A stretch of DNA of 33,483 nt, from the NCBI RefSeq assembly GCF_947495455.1, contig NZ_CANLZC010000065.1, positions 1 through 33,483 on the forward strand, given 5' to 3'. How positions within the stretch are numbered: position 1 is the stretch's first letter; each line of letters opens with the position of its first letter. The position numbers and the translations under genes were made by a program. This stretch comes from an uncultured Shewanella sp. (GTDB taxonomy: Bacteria > Pseudomonadota > Gammaproteobacteria > Enterobacterales > Shewanellaceae). This document shows, piece after piece, positions 9,154-18,180 of the stretch. The notes beneath the pieces were generated by a model that worked only from the letters and a program-made list of their open reading frames with translations, had not been told where the DNA came from and made no database searches.

Positions 9154-9185
9154 ATTAATCCATTTTATTATTAATCCATTTTATT
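9154..9185. repeat. two tandem copies of a 16-bp AT-rich unit
   Basis: The unit ATTAATCCATTTTATT occurs at 9154-9169 and again, identical, at 9170-9185, followed by the first six bases of a third copy. No role is apparent. Confidence 0.85.
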
Positions 9186-9240
9186 ATTAATCAATACATG
9201 AAATGACTACATCGTTAGGTTATTACTGAAAACCTATATT

Positions 9241-9292
9241 GACTACATTTTATTATATATTCAACATAGTGAATATATAATAAAATGTGGTC
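9241..9292. repeat. long near-perfect inverted repeat (23-bp stem, 6-base loop)
   Basis: Arms 9241-9263 and 9270-9292 pair over 23 positions with one T-G wobble; the loop is ACATAG. No T-run follows on either strand, so it is not a standard terminator. The octamer GACTACAT that begins the left arm also occurs at 9205-9212. Confidence 0.9.
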
Positions 9293-9341
9293 GCTGAATG
9301 AAAAAGATTTTAATTGTTTTGATAAGATTTAAGAATAAATA

Positions 9342-9373
9342 TGACTGTATAAGAAATGTATCTTATACAGTCA
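9342..9373 (-). terminator. perfect 13-bp hairpin, possible terminator of the small gene
   Basis: Arms TGACTGTATAAGA (9342-9354) and TCTTATACAGTCA (9361-9373) pair perfectly around a 6-base loop. On the minus strand the stem is followed by TATTTATTCTT, a moderately T-rich tract, 64 bp after the stop of the 59-residue minus-strand gene. The stem is certain; the terminator role is inferred. Confidence 0.5.
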
Positions 9374-9436
9374 ATATGTAGCAATGAGACAATGTGAAAA
9401 TAGCCTATATTGATATATTGAAGTATTAAATTTCAA

Positions 9437-9616
9437 TCAAAAAACAACAATTGGGAATTGGCTGATAATAGGATGTTCACATTGCTCATGGTTGTCAGTA
9501 TGATTATCGACTTTGTTTGCAGCGTTTTGTAAATTTGTTGATGAAAAGGCAGCTGATGAAAAGCTAACAATTGCGATTATAGCCTTGACTTGAATGACTT
9601 TAACTAATGTGTTCAT
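9437..9616 (-). CDS. small secreted protein, 59 residues, unknown function
   Basis: A 59-residue frame beginning MNTLVKVIQVKAIIAIVSFS. Lys residues, then a hydrophobic core (about 8-24) ending in SSAAFSS, look like a signal peptide with cleavage near residue 24-26. The mature part would be about 33 residues, polar (Asn, His, Asp, Glu) with a single Cys in EQCEH and a hydrophobic end FPIVVF. AGGGA lies 7 bases before the ATG, a good ribosome-binding site, which is the main reason to believe it. It is on the same strand as the large c-di-GMP gene, 188 bp beyond its stop, with its own AT-rich upstream region. I do not recognise the family; it may be a genus-specific small exported peptide. Confidence 0.55.
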   Translation of the reverse strand: MNTLVKVIQVKAIIAIVSFSSAAFSSTNLQNAANKVDNHTDNHEQCEHPIISQFPIVVF

Positions 9617-9804
9617 TTGATATCCCTAATGTATTTATAATAGCGTTATATTTTTTATTGACGTTTTGTAACAGATATAAACTAAGCATATGCTATGCCA
9701 TTTTTCACATTGTTGTTAAAAATTGTTTTTGAACTTGTATTTTTTGTGTTCATTATATTCTTCATCGTTTATATATTCTGCTTTACGTAATTGTATTAGG
9801 AACA

Positions 9805-12800
9805 TTATTTTACCCCTTTAGAGTAACTGTGTATGTTGAGATGATCCATTATATTGCTTTGCCCAGTGATATGCGGATTTTCAACTTTTAATCTTTGAGT
9901 ATATTGGGCTAAAGGCATAGGTTTATCGTAAATATAGCCTTGAATGTATTCACACTTTAGCGCTTTTAAAATACTCAGCTGTGAACTGTGCTCTACTCCT
10001 TCGGCGACGACAGACAGCCCCATGTTATGGGCCATAGTGATGATTGAGTCGACCATTTTTAGGTCTTTATCTGATTTATCAATATCATCAATAAAGGCTT
10101 TGTCGATTTTTAAGGTATGAATAGGAAAGCGCTTTAAGTATGACAAAGACGAGTAACCCGTACCAAAATCATCCAGCGCTAAGCTTATTCCCATTTTATT
10201 TAATTGCTCCATGACGTTAATGGCTGCTTCAGGATCATGGATCACTGTGCCTTCGGTGATCTCTAGTTCCAGATTCATGGCTGGCAGCTGCGTTAAACGT
10301 AAAATAGAGGCGATGCGCTGCTGAAGATCTGGCAAAGTAAATTGTTTCGAGGACAGGTTCACTGCCACTCGGCCATTAAACAAGCCTTGAATTCGCCATT
10401 GCTGAGCAGCAAAACAGGCTTTTTTTAGTACTAGCTCGCCTATGTCTATGATTAAGCCATTTTCTTCGGCAAGGGGAATAAAATCAAGGGGAGAAATCAG
10501 GCCGTGCTCTGGGTGATTAAGGCGAACAAGGGCTTCCATGCCAATGATTTTGCCTGTTGAGAGTTTTATTTTAGGTTGGTAGTAAACCTCAAAGAGATCT
10601 TTTCTTAACCCTTCCCGTATTAAGGTTTCGACTTCTAAACGGCGCATCGCATTGCGGTTTAACGCTTCTGAGTAAAATTGATAGCGATTACCGCCAGCTG
10701 ATTTAGCATGATACATGGCAATATCGGCTTTACGTAATAATGCTTGCTCATTTTGGTCGTCTTCTGGATACAAGACAATGCCAATGCTGAGGCCAACAAC
10801 CACGGCTTCATTGTTCAGTTCAAAGGGAGCATTAAAGCTTTCGATGACATTTTTAGCTATGATGGCACTGGAGCCTATATCTGGGTTGTTATCCACTAGA
10901 ATGGCAAATTCATCGCCGCCGAGGCGATAAATGCCTGTTTGGTAAGGCACAGAATCTTTGATGCGTTTACTGACCATGACCAGAAGTTGATCTCCCACTT
11001 GATGGCCCATAGAGTCGTTAATTTTTTTAAAATTATCGAGATCTAACACCATTAGAGTATGGTGAGAATCGCGTTTGACTAAGTTGCCTAAGGTGACCAT
11101 TAAATTAGAGCGGTTCGGCAAGTGGGTTAAGGCGTCATTGTTAGTGAGTTGCCTGAGCTCTTCTTCTTGCTGCTTACGTCTGGAGATATCTGAAAAAATG
11201 CCGACATAATGGGACAGTTGGTTTTGTTCATCGTAAATGGCATCGATGCTCAATGCCATTAAAAATATTTCTTTATTGTGGCGACTGGTTTCAATTTCAC
11301 TGCTCCAGCGGCCTTGCTGTTGTAAAATATTGCGAATTTGTTTTGAAAAACTTTTTGGATACCGATCAAAGGTGAGGATCTTACCTAAAAACGCTTCTTT
11401 TGAGTGCATTAACAACTGACAACATGCTTGGTTGACTTCTACAAAGGTGAAGTTTTCATCTAATATAAACATGCCCTCGGAGATGTTTTGAATGGCTCGT
11501 TCAAATAACCTGAGTTGTTCTTCAGTTTGTTTAAAATGACTGATATTTTTGATGGTTCCAGTCATGCGCAAAGCTTGCTTATCATCGTCACGTTCTACCA
11601 CTTTGGCCCTGTCTAAGATCCAAATCCAATTGTCTTTTGTTCCTTGCACGCGATAAGCCGCTTCAAAGTGGGTGGTTTTTCCTTTAAGGTGGGCACTGAG
11701 GGCCTCAGCAACTCTGATTAAATCCATGGGGTGAATGTTACTGGCCTTATCGTTTTGGTTCATTCTCTTGCCATCTCTTGGAAAGGCCAGATCCCCCCAA
11801 ATATTGGAGCGATATATTTTATCGGCTTTGATATCCCAGTCCCACATTTCATCGCCGCTGCCCCAAAGTGATAGTTTTAATCGCTCTTCACTTTTTACTA
11901 TACGTTGCTGTATTTCTCGTCTGCGAATGGCCGTTTTGATAATGAGCAGTGATAAAAAGAGTGCCGTTAGACAATAAAGGACTTTGGCTTTATTGCTAAG
12001 CCACCAAGGAGGGGTGATATCTATGCCCATTTTACGTATTGGGCCTGGTGTGCCGCTAATGGGATCGATAGCATAAACATTAAAGGTATAGTGTCCAGGT
12101 GATAAATTGGTGTAAGTGGCGGCAAGATTTCCTTGGGTGGAAATCCAATTATCCGATAGCCCTTGCATTTGATAGACATACTCTATGTTTTGATAAGCGC
12201 TGCCAGGGCTATTAAATTCGAATGTAAAAGGATAGTCGGAATGTTTCAAAGTGATATTATTTGTACTATTTAGTGTATTATTTAGAACTCCGCCGCCAAC
12301 TTTCTCTTTAATGTTTAAAATTGAAAAATCGGTAAAGTCTGTTTTTATGGGTTGGCTATTATTTATGTAGGTTTCGATTTCTTTGGGAGATATTAGACTA
12401 ATGCCTTCGATACCACCGAGCAGTAAGTGATTATTGAAATTTAGAATCGCTTGTGAATTATATTCATTTTGGCTGCCATTTTCATGGGAGAGTGTATAGC
12501 TTTTTTGCGTTTCAGTATTAAAAAATATGACTTCTTGCATAGAGGTAGCGACAATATTCTGTTCTACTTTTTTAATTGCATATATTGACTTGTTATTGCT
12601 GAAGACTTTTTTTATTTTCCCAGTGAGTTTATTGTATTTGAGAAGAGATGTTCGAGTGCCGAAATAAATACTGTTGTTATCTTTACTGATGCTGGTTGCC
12701 ATATCAGATGAAAAGACTTTTTTGACCTGATAGTCATCTTTTGTTATTGACAATCTGAATAACCCTCCTTGAGTCGCAACCCATAAAATATTATTATCGT

Positions 12801-14184
12801 GCATTATTTGATAAACTGGGCTTTTGTTATCTATAGTTATTTTTATTACTTTATTTTTTTTGAAAAAGATAACCTTGCCATCGGCACTACCAGCATAGAA
12901 AGTATTTTTTTCATCTCCAGCGGTTACAGTTGTATATTTACCCTCAATTAATTTGTTAGTGTTATTATTTTCTCTATTGAGTTCATATAATCCAGATAAC
13001 GTTGCTATTAGTGTTTTGTCATTGATTGAAACAATTGATTTGTAGCCATAAAGTTCTGTTTTGTGACTTGATATTTTTTGCATTTTATAATTGTAAATGT
13101 TAATATCTGGGCTATCTGTTGCCACAATAATATGCTCGTTATTATCTTGAGTAATGGACCATATATTTATTTTTTCTTTTAATAATGTAGATATTATATT
13201 TTTATAGATGTTTAAAGAGATAAAACCTTTATTGTTTGAAGTGATAAATATTCCATTTTTTGATGTTATTATTTCTGGGTTTTTAAGGTTGTTAGGTACA
13301 TCAGTTAATTCACCAATTCTGTAATGGTTTAAATTATCATCTATTTTGAAAATGTTTTTTCCAGTTATCCCTATAAAGAAATTATCTATTTTTACTATAG
13401 TATCATTATGATAAATATAACTTAATTTGTTTTTATTAGTATTTTCAATACTAAATACGCCTGTTTTTTTTAAAATAACAGGTTGGGACTTAAATAAGTC
13501 AATGTCGATACTATCCTGAGCAACTTTTTTATTTTGGGTATTGGTCACTTTGATGACATCACCATTATGGTTTCTGACCAGTAATCCTTGATTTATTGGA
13601 AGGACTTTTTCAATACGATTGAATAACTTATTTTGTGGAAGGCTTTTTATTGTTTTGAGGTCGAAATCGATGGTAAATATATCATGTCTCGTACCGATAA
13701 GTAATTTATCACCATGGCCTTGAATGGACCAAATTTCTGCATTTTCTAATTCAGAATGGGTAAATAATGGTTCAAAGTTATCTAACTCTGGATGATAGAG
13801 AGATAAGCCTTTGTCCGTTCCCACAAATAACCTGTCTAGTTGATCGATAAATAAGCTTTTTATGACAGAACTTTGCAAGTTGGTTACTTCATTTGAAGTA
13901 TGCGTATTGGTTGCATGCTCATCTTTTGCAAAGTAATGTTTGAAGTTCTTACCATCAAATCGATTTAGGCCGTTTAAGGTACCTATCCAAAGATACCCGT
14001 CTTTATCTTCAACCATAGAGGAAATAATGCTTTGTGAGAGGCCTTCGGGAACGCTATAAACCTTAGAATTGAGCACAACAGGGACAGGCTTTTCTAACAT
14101 GGCATAAGCTTGTCCTGAGGCTAGGATCACAAGTAAAAAGGATAAAAAAATATTAACATAGGTATTTTTTAAAGCATTCGTCAT
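9805..14184 (-). CDS. propeller-sensor protein with PAS, GGDEF and EAL domains
   Basis: 1459 residues. A signal peptide (about 1-28, ending GQAYA) leads to a long periplasmic sensor of two-component-type propeller repeats (first one DKDGYLWIGTLNGLNRFDG) and a Y_Y_Y-like beta-sandwich at about 640-715, then a membrane helix near 730-750. Two PAS regions follow (about 770-900 and 905-1020). The GGDEF motif is intact near residue 1087, but the RxxD inhibitory site just before it is absent. The EAL domain keeps EAL (about 1215), NLSS, EITE, DDFGTGYSS, LKIDK, AEGVE and IQGY, so phosphodiesterase activity is likely. It probably senses an external ligand and changes c-di-GMP. The sensor half is much more AT-rich than the catalytic half. 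No clear ribosome-binding site is seen at this start. Confidence 0.92.
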   Translation of the reverse strand: MTNALKNTYVNIFLSFLLVILASGQAYAMLEKPVPVVLNSKVYSVPEGLSQSIISSMVEDKDGYLWIGTLNGLNRFDGKNFKHYFAKDEHATNTHTSNEVTNLQSSVIKSLFIDQLDRLFVGTDKGLSLYHPELDNFEPLFTHSELENAEIWSIQGHGDKLLIGTRHDIFTIDFDLKTIKSLPQNKLFNRIEKVLPINQGLLVRNHNGDVIKVTNTQNKKVAQDSIDIDLFKSQPVILKKTGVFSIENTNKNKLSYIYHNDTIVKIDNFFIGITGKNIFKIDDNLNHYRIGELTDVPNNLKNPEIITSKNGIFITSNNKGFISLNIYKNIISTLLKEKINIWSITQDNNEHIIVATDSPDINIYNYKMQKISSHKTELYGYKSIVSINDKTLIATLSGLYELNRENNNTNKLIEGKYTTVTAGDEKNTFYAGSADGKVIFFKKNKVIKITIDNKSPVYQIMHDNNILWVATQGGLFRLSITKDDYQVKKVFSSDMATSISKDNNSIYFGTRTSLLKYNKLTGKIKKVFSNNKSIYAIKKVEQNIVATSMQEVIFFNTETQKSYTLSHENGSQNEYNSQAILNFNNHLLLGGIEGISLISPKEIETYINNSQPIKTDFTDFSILNIKEKVGGGVLNNTLNSTNNITLKHSDYPFTFEFNSPGSAYQNIEYVYQMQGLSDNWISTQGNLAATYTNLSPGHYTFNVYAIDPISGTPGPIRKMGIDITPPWWLSNKAKVLYCLTALFLSLLIIKTAIRRREIQQRIVKSEERLKLSLWGSGDEMWDWDIKADKIYRSNIWGDLAFPRDGKRMNQNDKASNIHPMDLIRVAEALSAHLKGKTTHFEAAYRVQGTKDNWIWILDRAKVVERDDDKQALRMTGTIKNISHFKQTEEQLRLFERAIQNISEGMFILDENFTFVEVNQACCQLLMHSKEAFLGKILTFDRYPKSFSKQIRNILQQQGRWSSEIETSRHNKEIFLMALSIDAIYDEQNQLSHYVGIFSDISRRKQQEEELRQLTNNDALTHLPNRSNLMVTLGNLVKRDSHHTLMVLDLDNFKKINDSMGHQVGDQLLVMVSKRIKDSVPYQTGIYRLGGDEFAILVDNNPDIGSSAIIAKNVIESFNAPFELNNEAVVVGLSIGIVLYPEDDQNEQALLRKADIAMYHAKSAGGNRYQFYSEALNRNAMRRLEVETLIREGLRKDLFEVYYQPKIKLSTGKIIGMEALVRLNHPEHGLISPLDFIPLAEENGLIIDIGELVLKKACFAAQQWRIQGLFNGRVAVNLSSKQFTLPDLQQRIASILRLTQLPAMNLELEITEGTVIHDPEAAINVMEQLNKMGISLALDDFGTGYSSLSYLKRFPIHTLKIDKAFIDDIDKSDKDLKMVDSIITMAHNMGLSVVAEGVEHSSQLSILKALKCEYIQGYIYDKPMPLAQYTQRLKVENPHITGQSNIMDHLNIHSYSKGVK

Positions 14185-14501
14185 AGTACGGCTGTTATCT
14201 ATTAGGTTGAATGAAATAATAAAATCAATATTGAGTTTGGTTAACTTTTCCAGAAAGTGATGAACTTGTCAAAATTATTGAAATTTTATTAGCTTTGAGG
14301 CTCAAATTTAGTGGATATTTGACTCAATCAATCACTTATAGACAGATATTATGACTTTTAAATGGAATTAAAATAGTTGTAAATTGGTGTTTTAAACTAA
14401 ATTTTTTGTGTTTTACGAGATATTTATCTTTTGTTGTTTATGGCTAATATAAGGGGATCAAAGGTTGCTATCTTGTTTAAAATTTAATGCGCAAAGGCGC
14501 A
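14185..14501. other. intergenic region upstream of the c-di-GMP gene
   Basis: 317 bp, strongly AT-rich, no reading frame worth reporting. It must carry the promoter of the minus-strand c-di-GMP gene. A TTGACA hexamer is present on the minus strand at 14267-14272, but no matching -10 at standard spacing was found. The end adjoining the peptidase gene forms the hairpin listed next. Confidence 0.6.
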
Positions 14502-14505
14502 TTAA
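14484..14505 (-). terminator. hairpin at the end of the M16 peptidase gene
   Basis: Perfect 9-bp stem TTAATGCGC / GCGCATTAA with a 4-base loop, overlapping the TAA stop of the peptidase. On the minus strand it is followed by ATTTTAAAC, only a weak T tract, so termination may be partial. Confidence 0.5.
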
Positions 14506-17306
14506 TCACGACTAAGTGTATGGGTATTTTGTTTAAATAGGCGTAAATCTTCTATCATATTGCTTGTTTTTAATGGGGGGAGATCTTGATGTGATTTGCC
14601 TGTATTGAAAAGAACCAGTCTATCGGCATGTTGGGTGCGCATTTTTGTCATGATGAATTTAATGAGCGTTGCGCGAGTAATGTCAGTGATAAAATTGGCG
14701 ACTTTTTCCCTTTGATTAAAAAGATAATCTTGATTGGCTATACTGGCCCAATATCGTTGGCTGCGAGTTTTTAGGTTTGTATCTTGTTCTAACAATTGTT
14801 TGATGAGCCCTTGTTTGGTTTTGTCCCAATCTTCTTGAGTAATTTGCATTATGGCATAGGTAAAATCGGCGATGAATTGATCGATGGCTTCTAGCAGTTG
14901 TAATGGACTTCTAGTGGGGGATTGAATATAAAAAATCATTCCAGGGTAGCGGTTAAGGGGTAAGTATCCAGTACCTAACATATAGCCGAGTTGGCGTTGG
15001 GTACGTAGCTCATGGAAAAAAGAAGAGGACATAGTATGATTTAATAAACTAAACAATCCCATGGTGTTGATATTGGTCACCGCCGATTGGTAATAAACAA
15101 TAATACTGCTATCTTGATGGGAAGTAATACACTCTCTCATTAAGGTGTTATGGTGGCTTAAATCGATAATTTCTCTTGCACTGCTGTCACTGGGAGAAGA
15201 TACTAAAGATAAAATATGGTTTAACCTTTTTGCTAATGAATGGACTTCACTGATCAACCAGTCACCATAAACTAGGCCTTCTAAATGGACTTTTTCATAA
15301 AATAATCGTACATGTTCATGGAGATCTTTCAAGGTAATATTGTCGAGAAACTCTGCCATTCTAGCAGGTTCAAAGCTTCGCTTTTGTAATGTCACCGTCA
15401 AACTGGTAAACAATTGAGAAATAGGCTTAGATTGACTATGGTTATGCCAGTTTCGAAGTATTTGCTGTTTAATGATATCAAATCTTGCCTGTGTAAAATT
15501 GCGTTCTCGCGCTTTATTAATGATTAGCGCAAGAAGGGTTTCTTGTTTTCCTGTAAAGCCCGTCAAATGTAGCGTGATGCCTCCTTGATGAGGATAAATA
15601 TTGTAACTTAACCCTGCAACTTCTGCTGGGTAGGTATATTCGGTTAAAAAATCTAATAACATTTCAACATAGAGTCGAGTTAAGGCTGCGTGACGAGGGC
15701 TTGCTGCTGCCTGAGCTGAGTCTAAAGATAAGTAAAGATGGCCTTTAGGGACATTAAACTCATCGTCTTTTTTATGCCAAATACGGTAACCTTCTCCTTG
15801 TGCAACGATAACGGGGATTTTAGTGTGGCTTTTTTGTGTTCTAGGGCCTTTATCGACTGAAATAAAAGGATTGGGAGTGGGAAGCGTCAGAGCGTTTCGA
15901 ATAACTTCTCGATTCCATTGTGCTAATCGCTGTGATGCAATAGGCGTCATTTGATAATGGGAATGGTACCACTTTGCTTGAGTATCGGTGTTTACATCTT
16001 GTGCTATCACTTGCAGCCTGATATTGGAAGGGCACATGAGATCCAGCAACTCACGGGTTGCCTTTAGTGGAAGCTTATCCATTCGATAGTCACCAAAGAT
16101 GATATCTTTCACTGGATAATGATGCATATTAATGCTCAAATGGCTAGCAAGATCCAGTGGTTTACTGGGCTCTTGATATTTAAAGGCTTGCATTAATAGT
16201 TGTGCCCTTTCTTGATAACGCCAGTTTTCTAACCCATGATTTTTGATTAATTGAATATACTCAAAGCAGGTAGTAATGATATCGTCTAAGTGTTGATATC
16301 CTTTTTGGGTGAGTTGAATATTGATATTGTAATCTTTGTAATTGTACCCATGGATCCCGCCACCTGCAGATAAGCTTATTGCTAACCCTTCTGATTTTAA
16401 ATAGGACAATAAACTTCCTTTCCCTTCATAACCGAGTAAATGGCTAATAAAAGTCAGGGGCTTATACTGATATAGTGTATCGACAGCGGGTAAGCTAAAA
16501 CAAATCCCAAGTCTTCTTTGTTGTTTTAAAGGGCGAATATTAATTTGTTGGCCAAGTTCAGTTGAATGGTAAAGGGGAGTATTAGGGTAATGTTTAGTGA
16601 GTTGATGATTGGGGATGTCACTAAAATAGTGTGTTGCAAGATGGGTGAGTCTTGCTATTGATAGCGGGGCCACTAAGCATAATGTCATTAAATTAGCGCT
16701 ATAATGTTGTTGATAAAACGCGACTAATTCAGCTTGCAGTATAGAAGGTTCCCCTCCAAGAGTTTCGAGGTTACCCACTGAGAATTTTGAAAAAGGATGG
16801 CCGCTATTTACCGTCTCTTTGTGGACTTGGTAAATTCGACGCACATCATCTTTTAATTTTAAACTAAACTCTGATTCAATGGCATGTCTTTCTTTGTCCA
16901 CCCATTCTGGATTAAAGAGTGGGTTGATAAAAAATTGGCTAAATCTATCGAGTGAGTCTTCATAAGCATCTATGTGTATGTCGTAGAAAAAGTTGGTGTG
17001 CTCTGTGCCAGTCCAAGCATTATTACTGCCACCATGTTGATTAATGAATTGATGATACTCACCAGATTGTGGGTATTTATGAGTGCCAAGAAAGAGCATG
17101 TGCTCAAGAAAATGCGCCATACCGGGGCGAGTTGCCGGATCGTCAAAATGTCCGACGTTTACAGCCATTGAAGCGGCTGCTATTTTGCTTTTATTATCTT
17201 CAACTAATAAAACCGATAACCCATTATCTAATGTGAGATATTGATACTGTCTATGATCATTCGGGCTTTTTATTATGGTTTGAGTTAAAGGATCAGGCAA
17301 AATCAT
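14502..17306 (-). CDS. M16 (insulinase/pitrilysin) family zinc peptidase
   Basis: 934 residues, the size of protease III-type M16A enzymes that hold four homologous domains in one chain. The inverted zinc motif HFLEH is at residues 65-69, with the third ligand E146 in the ESEF segment 77 residues later, the family's spacing. The C-terminal half carries FFHELRTQRQLGYMLGTGY, the substrate-binding Arg/Tyr region of the family. No signal peptide is seen, so it is probably cytoplasmic, unlike periplasmic E. coli Ptr. These enzymes degrade peptides held in an enclosed chamber. GGAG lies very close to the ATG (one base between), so the exact start is slightly uncertain, but an in-frame stop lies only 18 codons upstream. 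Confidence 0.93.
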   Translation of the reverse strand: MILPDPLTQTIIKSPNDHRQYQYLTLDNGLSVLLVEDNKSKIAAASMAVNVGHFDDPATRPGMAHFLEHMLFLGTHKYPQSGEYHQFINQHGGSNNAWTGTEHTNFFYDIHIDAYEDSLDRFSQFFINPLFNPEWVDKERHAIESEFSLKLKDDVRRIYQVHKETVNSGHPFSKFSVGNLETLGGEPSILQAELVAFYQQHYSANLMTLCLVAPLSIARLTHLATHYFSDIPNHQLTKHYPNTPLYHSTELGQQINIRPLKQQRRLGICFSLPAVDTLYQYKPLTFISHLLGYEGKGSLLSYLKSEGLAISLSAGGGIHGYNYKDYNINIQLTQKGYQHLDDIITTCFEYIQLIKNHGLENWRYQERAQLLMQAFKYQEPSKPLDLASHLSINMHHYPVKDIIFGDYRMDKLPLKATRELLDLMCPSNIRLQVIAQDVNTDTQAKWYHSHYQMTPIASQRLAQWNREVIRNALTLPTPNPFISVDKGPRTQKSHTKIPVIVAQGEGYRIWHKKDDEFNVPKGHLYLSLDSAQAAASPRHAALTRLYVEMLLDFLTEYTYPAEVAGLSYNIYPHQGGITLHLTGFTGKQETLLALIINKARERNFTQARFDIIKQQILRNWHNHSQSKPISQLFTSLTVTLQKRSFEPARMAEFLDNITLKDLHEHVRLFYEKVHLEGLVYGDWLISEVHSLAKRLNHILSLVSSPSDSSAREIIDLSHHNTLMRECITSHQDSSIIVYYQSAVTNINTMGLFSLLNHTMSSSFFHELRTQRQLGYMLGTGYLPLNRYPGMIFYIQSPTRSPLQLLEAIDQFIADFTYAIMQITQEDWDKTKQGLIKQLLEQDTNLKTRSQRYWASIANQDYLFNQREKVANFITDITRATLIKFIMTKMRTQHADRLVLFNTGKSHQDLPPLKTSNMIEDLRLFKQNTHTLSRD

Positions 17307-17850
17307 TCTCCAGTATTGGCCGGGGCCTGTTGAACTTTGGTGGTTAAATTATGTCCCAGATAAACGTGTTTTAATCGCGACGGGAGGAATGACGCCTAGC
17401 GATCTAAGCCCTCTTTCTTTAATTCCAACAAAGAGTAAAACACGTTTAGTGAATCCCACAAACTGTTGCAGAAACCATCACCAAAGATCAACAGACCCTA
17501 GAGGTGCGATCAAAATAATAAAAATCATTAAATACCATAAGTTAAACACTTATAGTATTGCGATGCAATATCCAGAAGCCATAAATACATTACTTGATTA
17601 GGGTTCTTTAATCATGGAAAAAGTCAACATGGGTTTTTTAACCATGGTATTTCTACGGGAAGAATTTGATATTTTCAATATCATGGCCATTCGACCTTTT
17701 TTATTGTTGATTAATTGTTTTGTTTTGTTGCTTTCAATTGATATTTTATGCTGTTTTTTTAACGAAAACAGTGGGATTAAGTTAATTTTTTCAGATAGAA
17801 TGAGTTCAATGGCGAGTTTAAGTGGGTGAATGAGTATACATAAGGTATGT
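17307..17850. other. non-coding interval between peptidase gene and MITE
   Basis: No credible gene. Two short plus-strand frames (17389-17601 and 17614-17829) lack family features and good ribosome-binding sites. The interval contains an open but start-less frame from about 17284 through 17601, a 13-bp spaced inverted repeat and a small dyad GATTA / TAATC near 17597-17614. It may be decayed sequence. Confidence 0.5.
17361..17448. repeat. 13-bp perfect inverted repeat spaced by 62 bp
   Basis: TAAACGTGTTTTA at 17361-17373 and its exact complement TAAAACACGTTTA at 17436-17448. The 62 bp between contain a second dyad (CTCTTT / AAAGAG). It could be the ends of a tiny decayed element or a structured RNA; nothing else identifies it. 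Confidence 0.8.
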
Positions 17851-18180
17851 TATACCCGTGATACTTGAATATGCATGTTTTCAGAGCCTGTAAAAGTGCC
17901 TAATTCAAGGCGTATTATTACAAGAATGCTCATTGCCTTTTAAGATGATACAACGCAGAAGTCGGTGCTTTTACAGACTTCCAAGGGGCTGGCCTCTTTA
18001 TATGTAAAAGCAAGGCCTTTTATACTGCGTTATTGAACATCAGCTTAGAATGACTAGGCACGCTGTTCAGCTGACCATCAAGGATGATGGAAATGTCATT
18101 TATGCAGGAGCAATTAATGACCTTGCCTAAAAGGCTTTTAATTCCAGCTGAATCCTGCATCTTCAGGTATCACGGGTATA
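17851..18180. mobile_element. MITE-like element, copy 1 (complete, 330 bp)
   Basis: The left end TATACCCGTGATACTT and the right end (reverse complement TATACCCGTGATACCT) form terminal inverted repeats. The inside carries no transposase and is rich in dyads, such as GCTTTTACA / TGTAAAAGC. Most of its right three-quarters recurs in inverted orientation at 33267-33483, and its left 31 bp recur at 26458-26488, which proves it is a dispersed repeat. Compared with the second copy it has about 50 extra bases (near 18060-18115). No target duplication beyond a possible TA is obvious. The right end lies 50 bp upstream of the sixA start, so it has become part of the sixA promoter region. Confidence 0.85.

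Larger units (their letters stand above)
8985..9436. other. gene-free AT-rich interval with repeats and hairpins
   Basis: No convincing reading frame. It holds a short dyad near 9070-9105 (CGTTG / CAACG, then CGTCA / TGACG), TTACTT-AAGTAA near 9125-9137, a 16-bp tandem duplication and two long hairpins that are listed separately. A 10-bp direct repeat CCTATATTGA occurs at 9233-9242 and 9404-9413, bracketing both hairpins. Confidence 0.7.

Noticed and set aside
17389..17601. 70-residue plus-strand frame
   Set aside because: GGAGG lies too close to the ATG, composition is non-protein-like (Ser/Pro/Lys/Ile runs) and no domain is visible; possibly the remnant of a start-less longer frame.
17614..17829. 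71-residue hydrophobic plus-strand frame next to the MITE
   Set aside because: No convincing ribosome-binding site, AT-rich hydrophobic translation of the kind random AT-rich DNA gives; might be real but not supportable.
17851..18180. Complete insertion sequence
   Set aside because: No transposase is encoded within the 330 bp; only terminal repeats and dyads.
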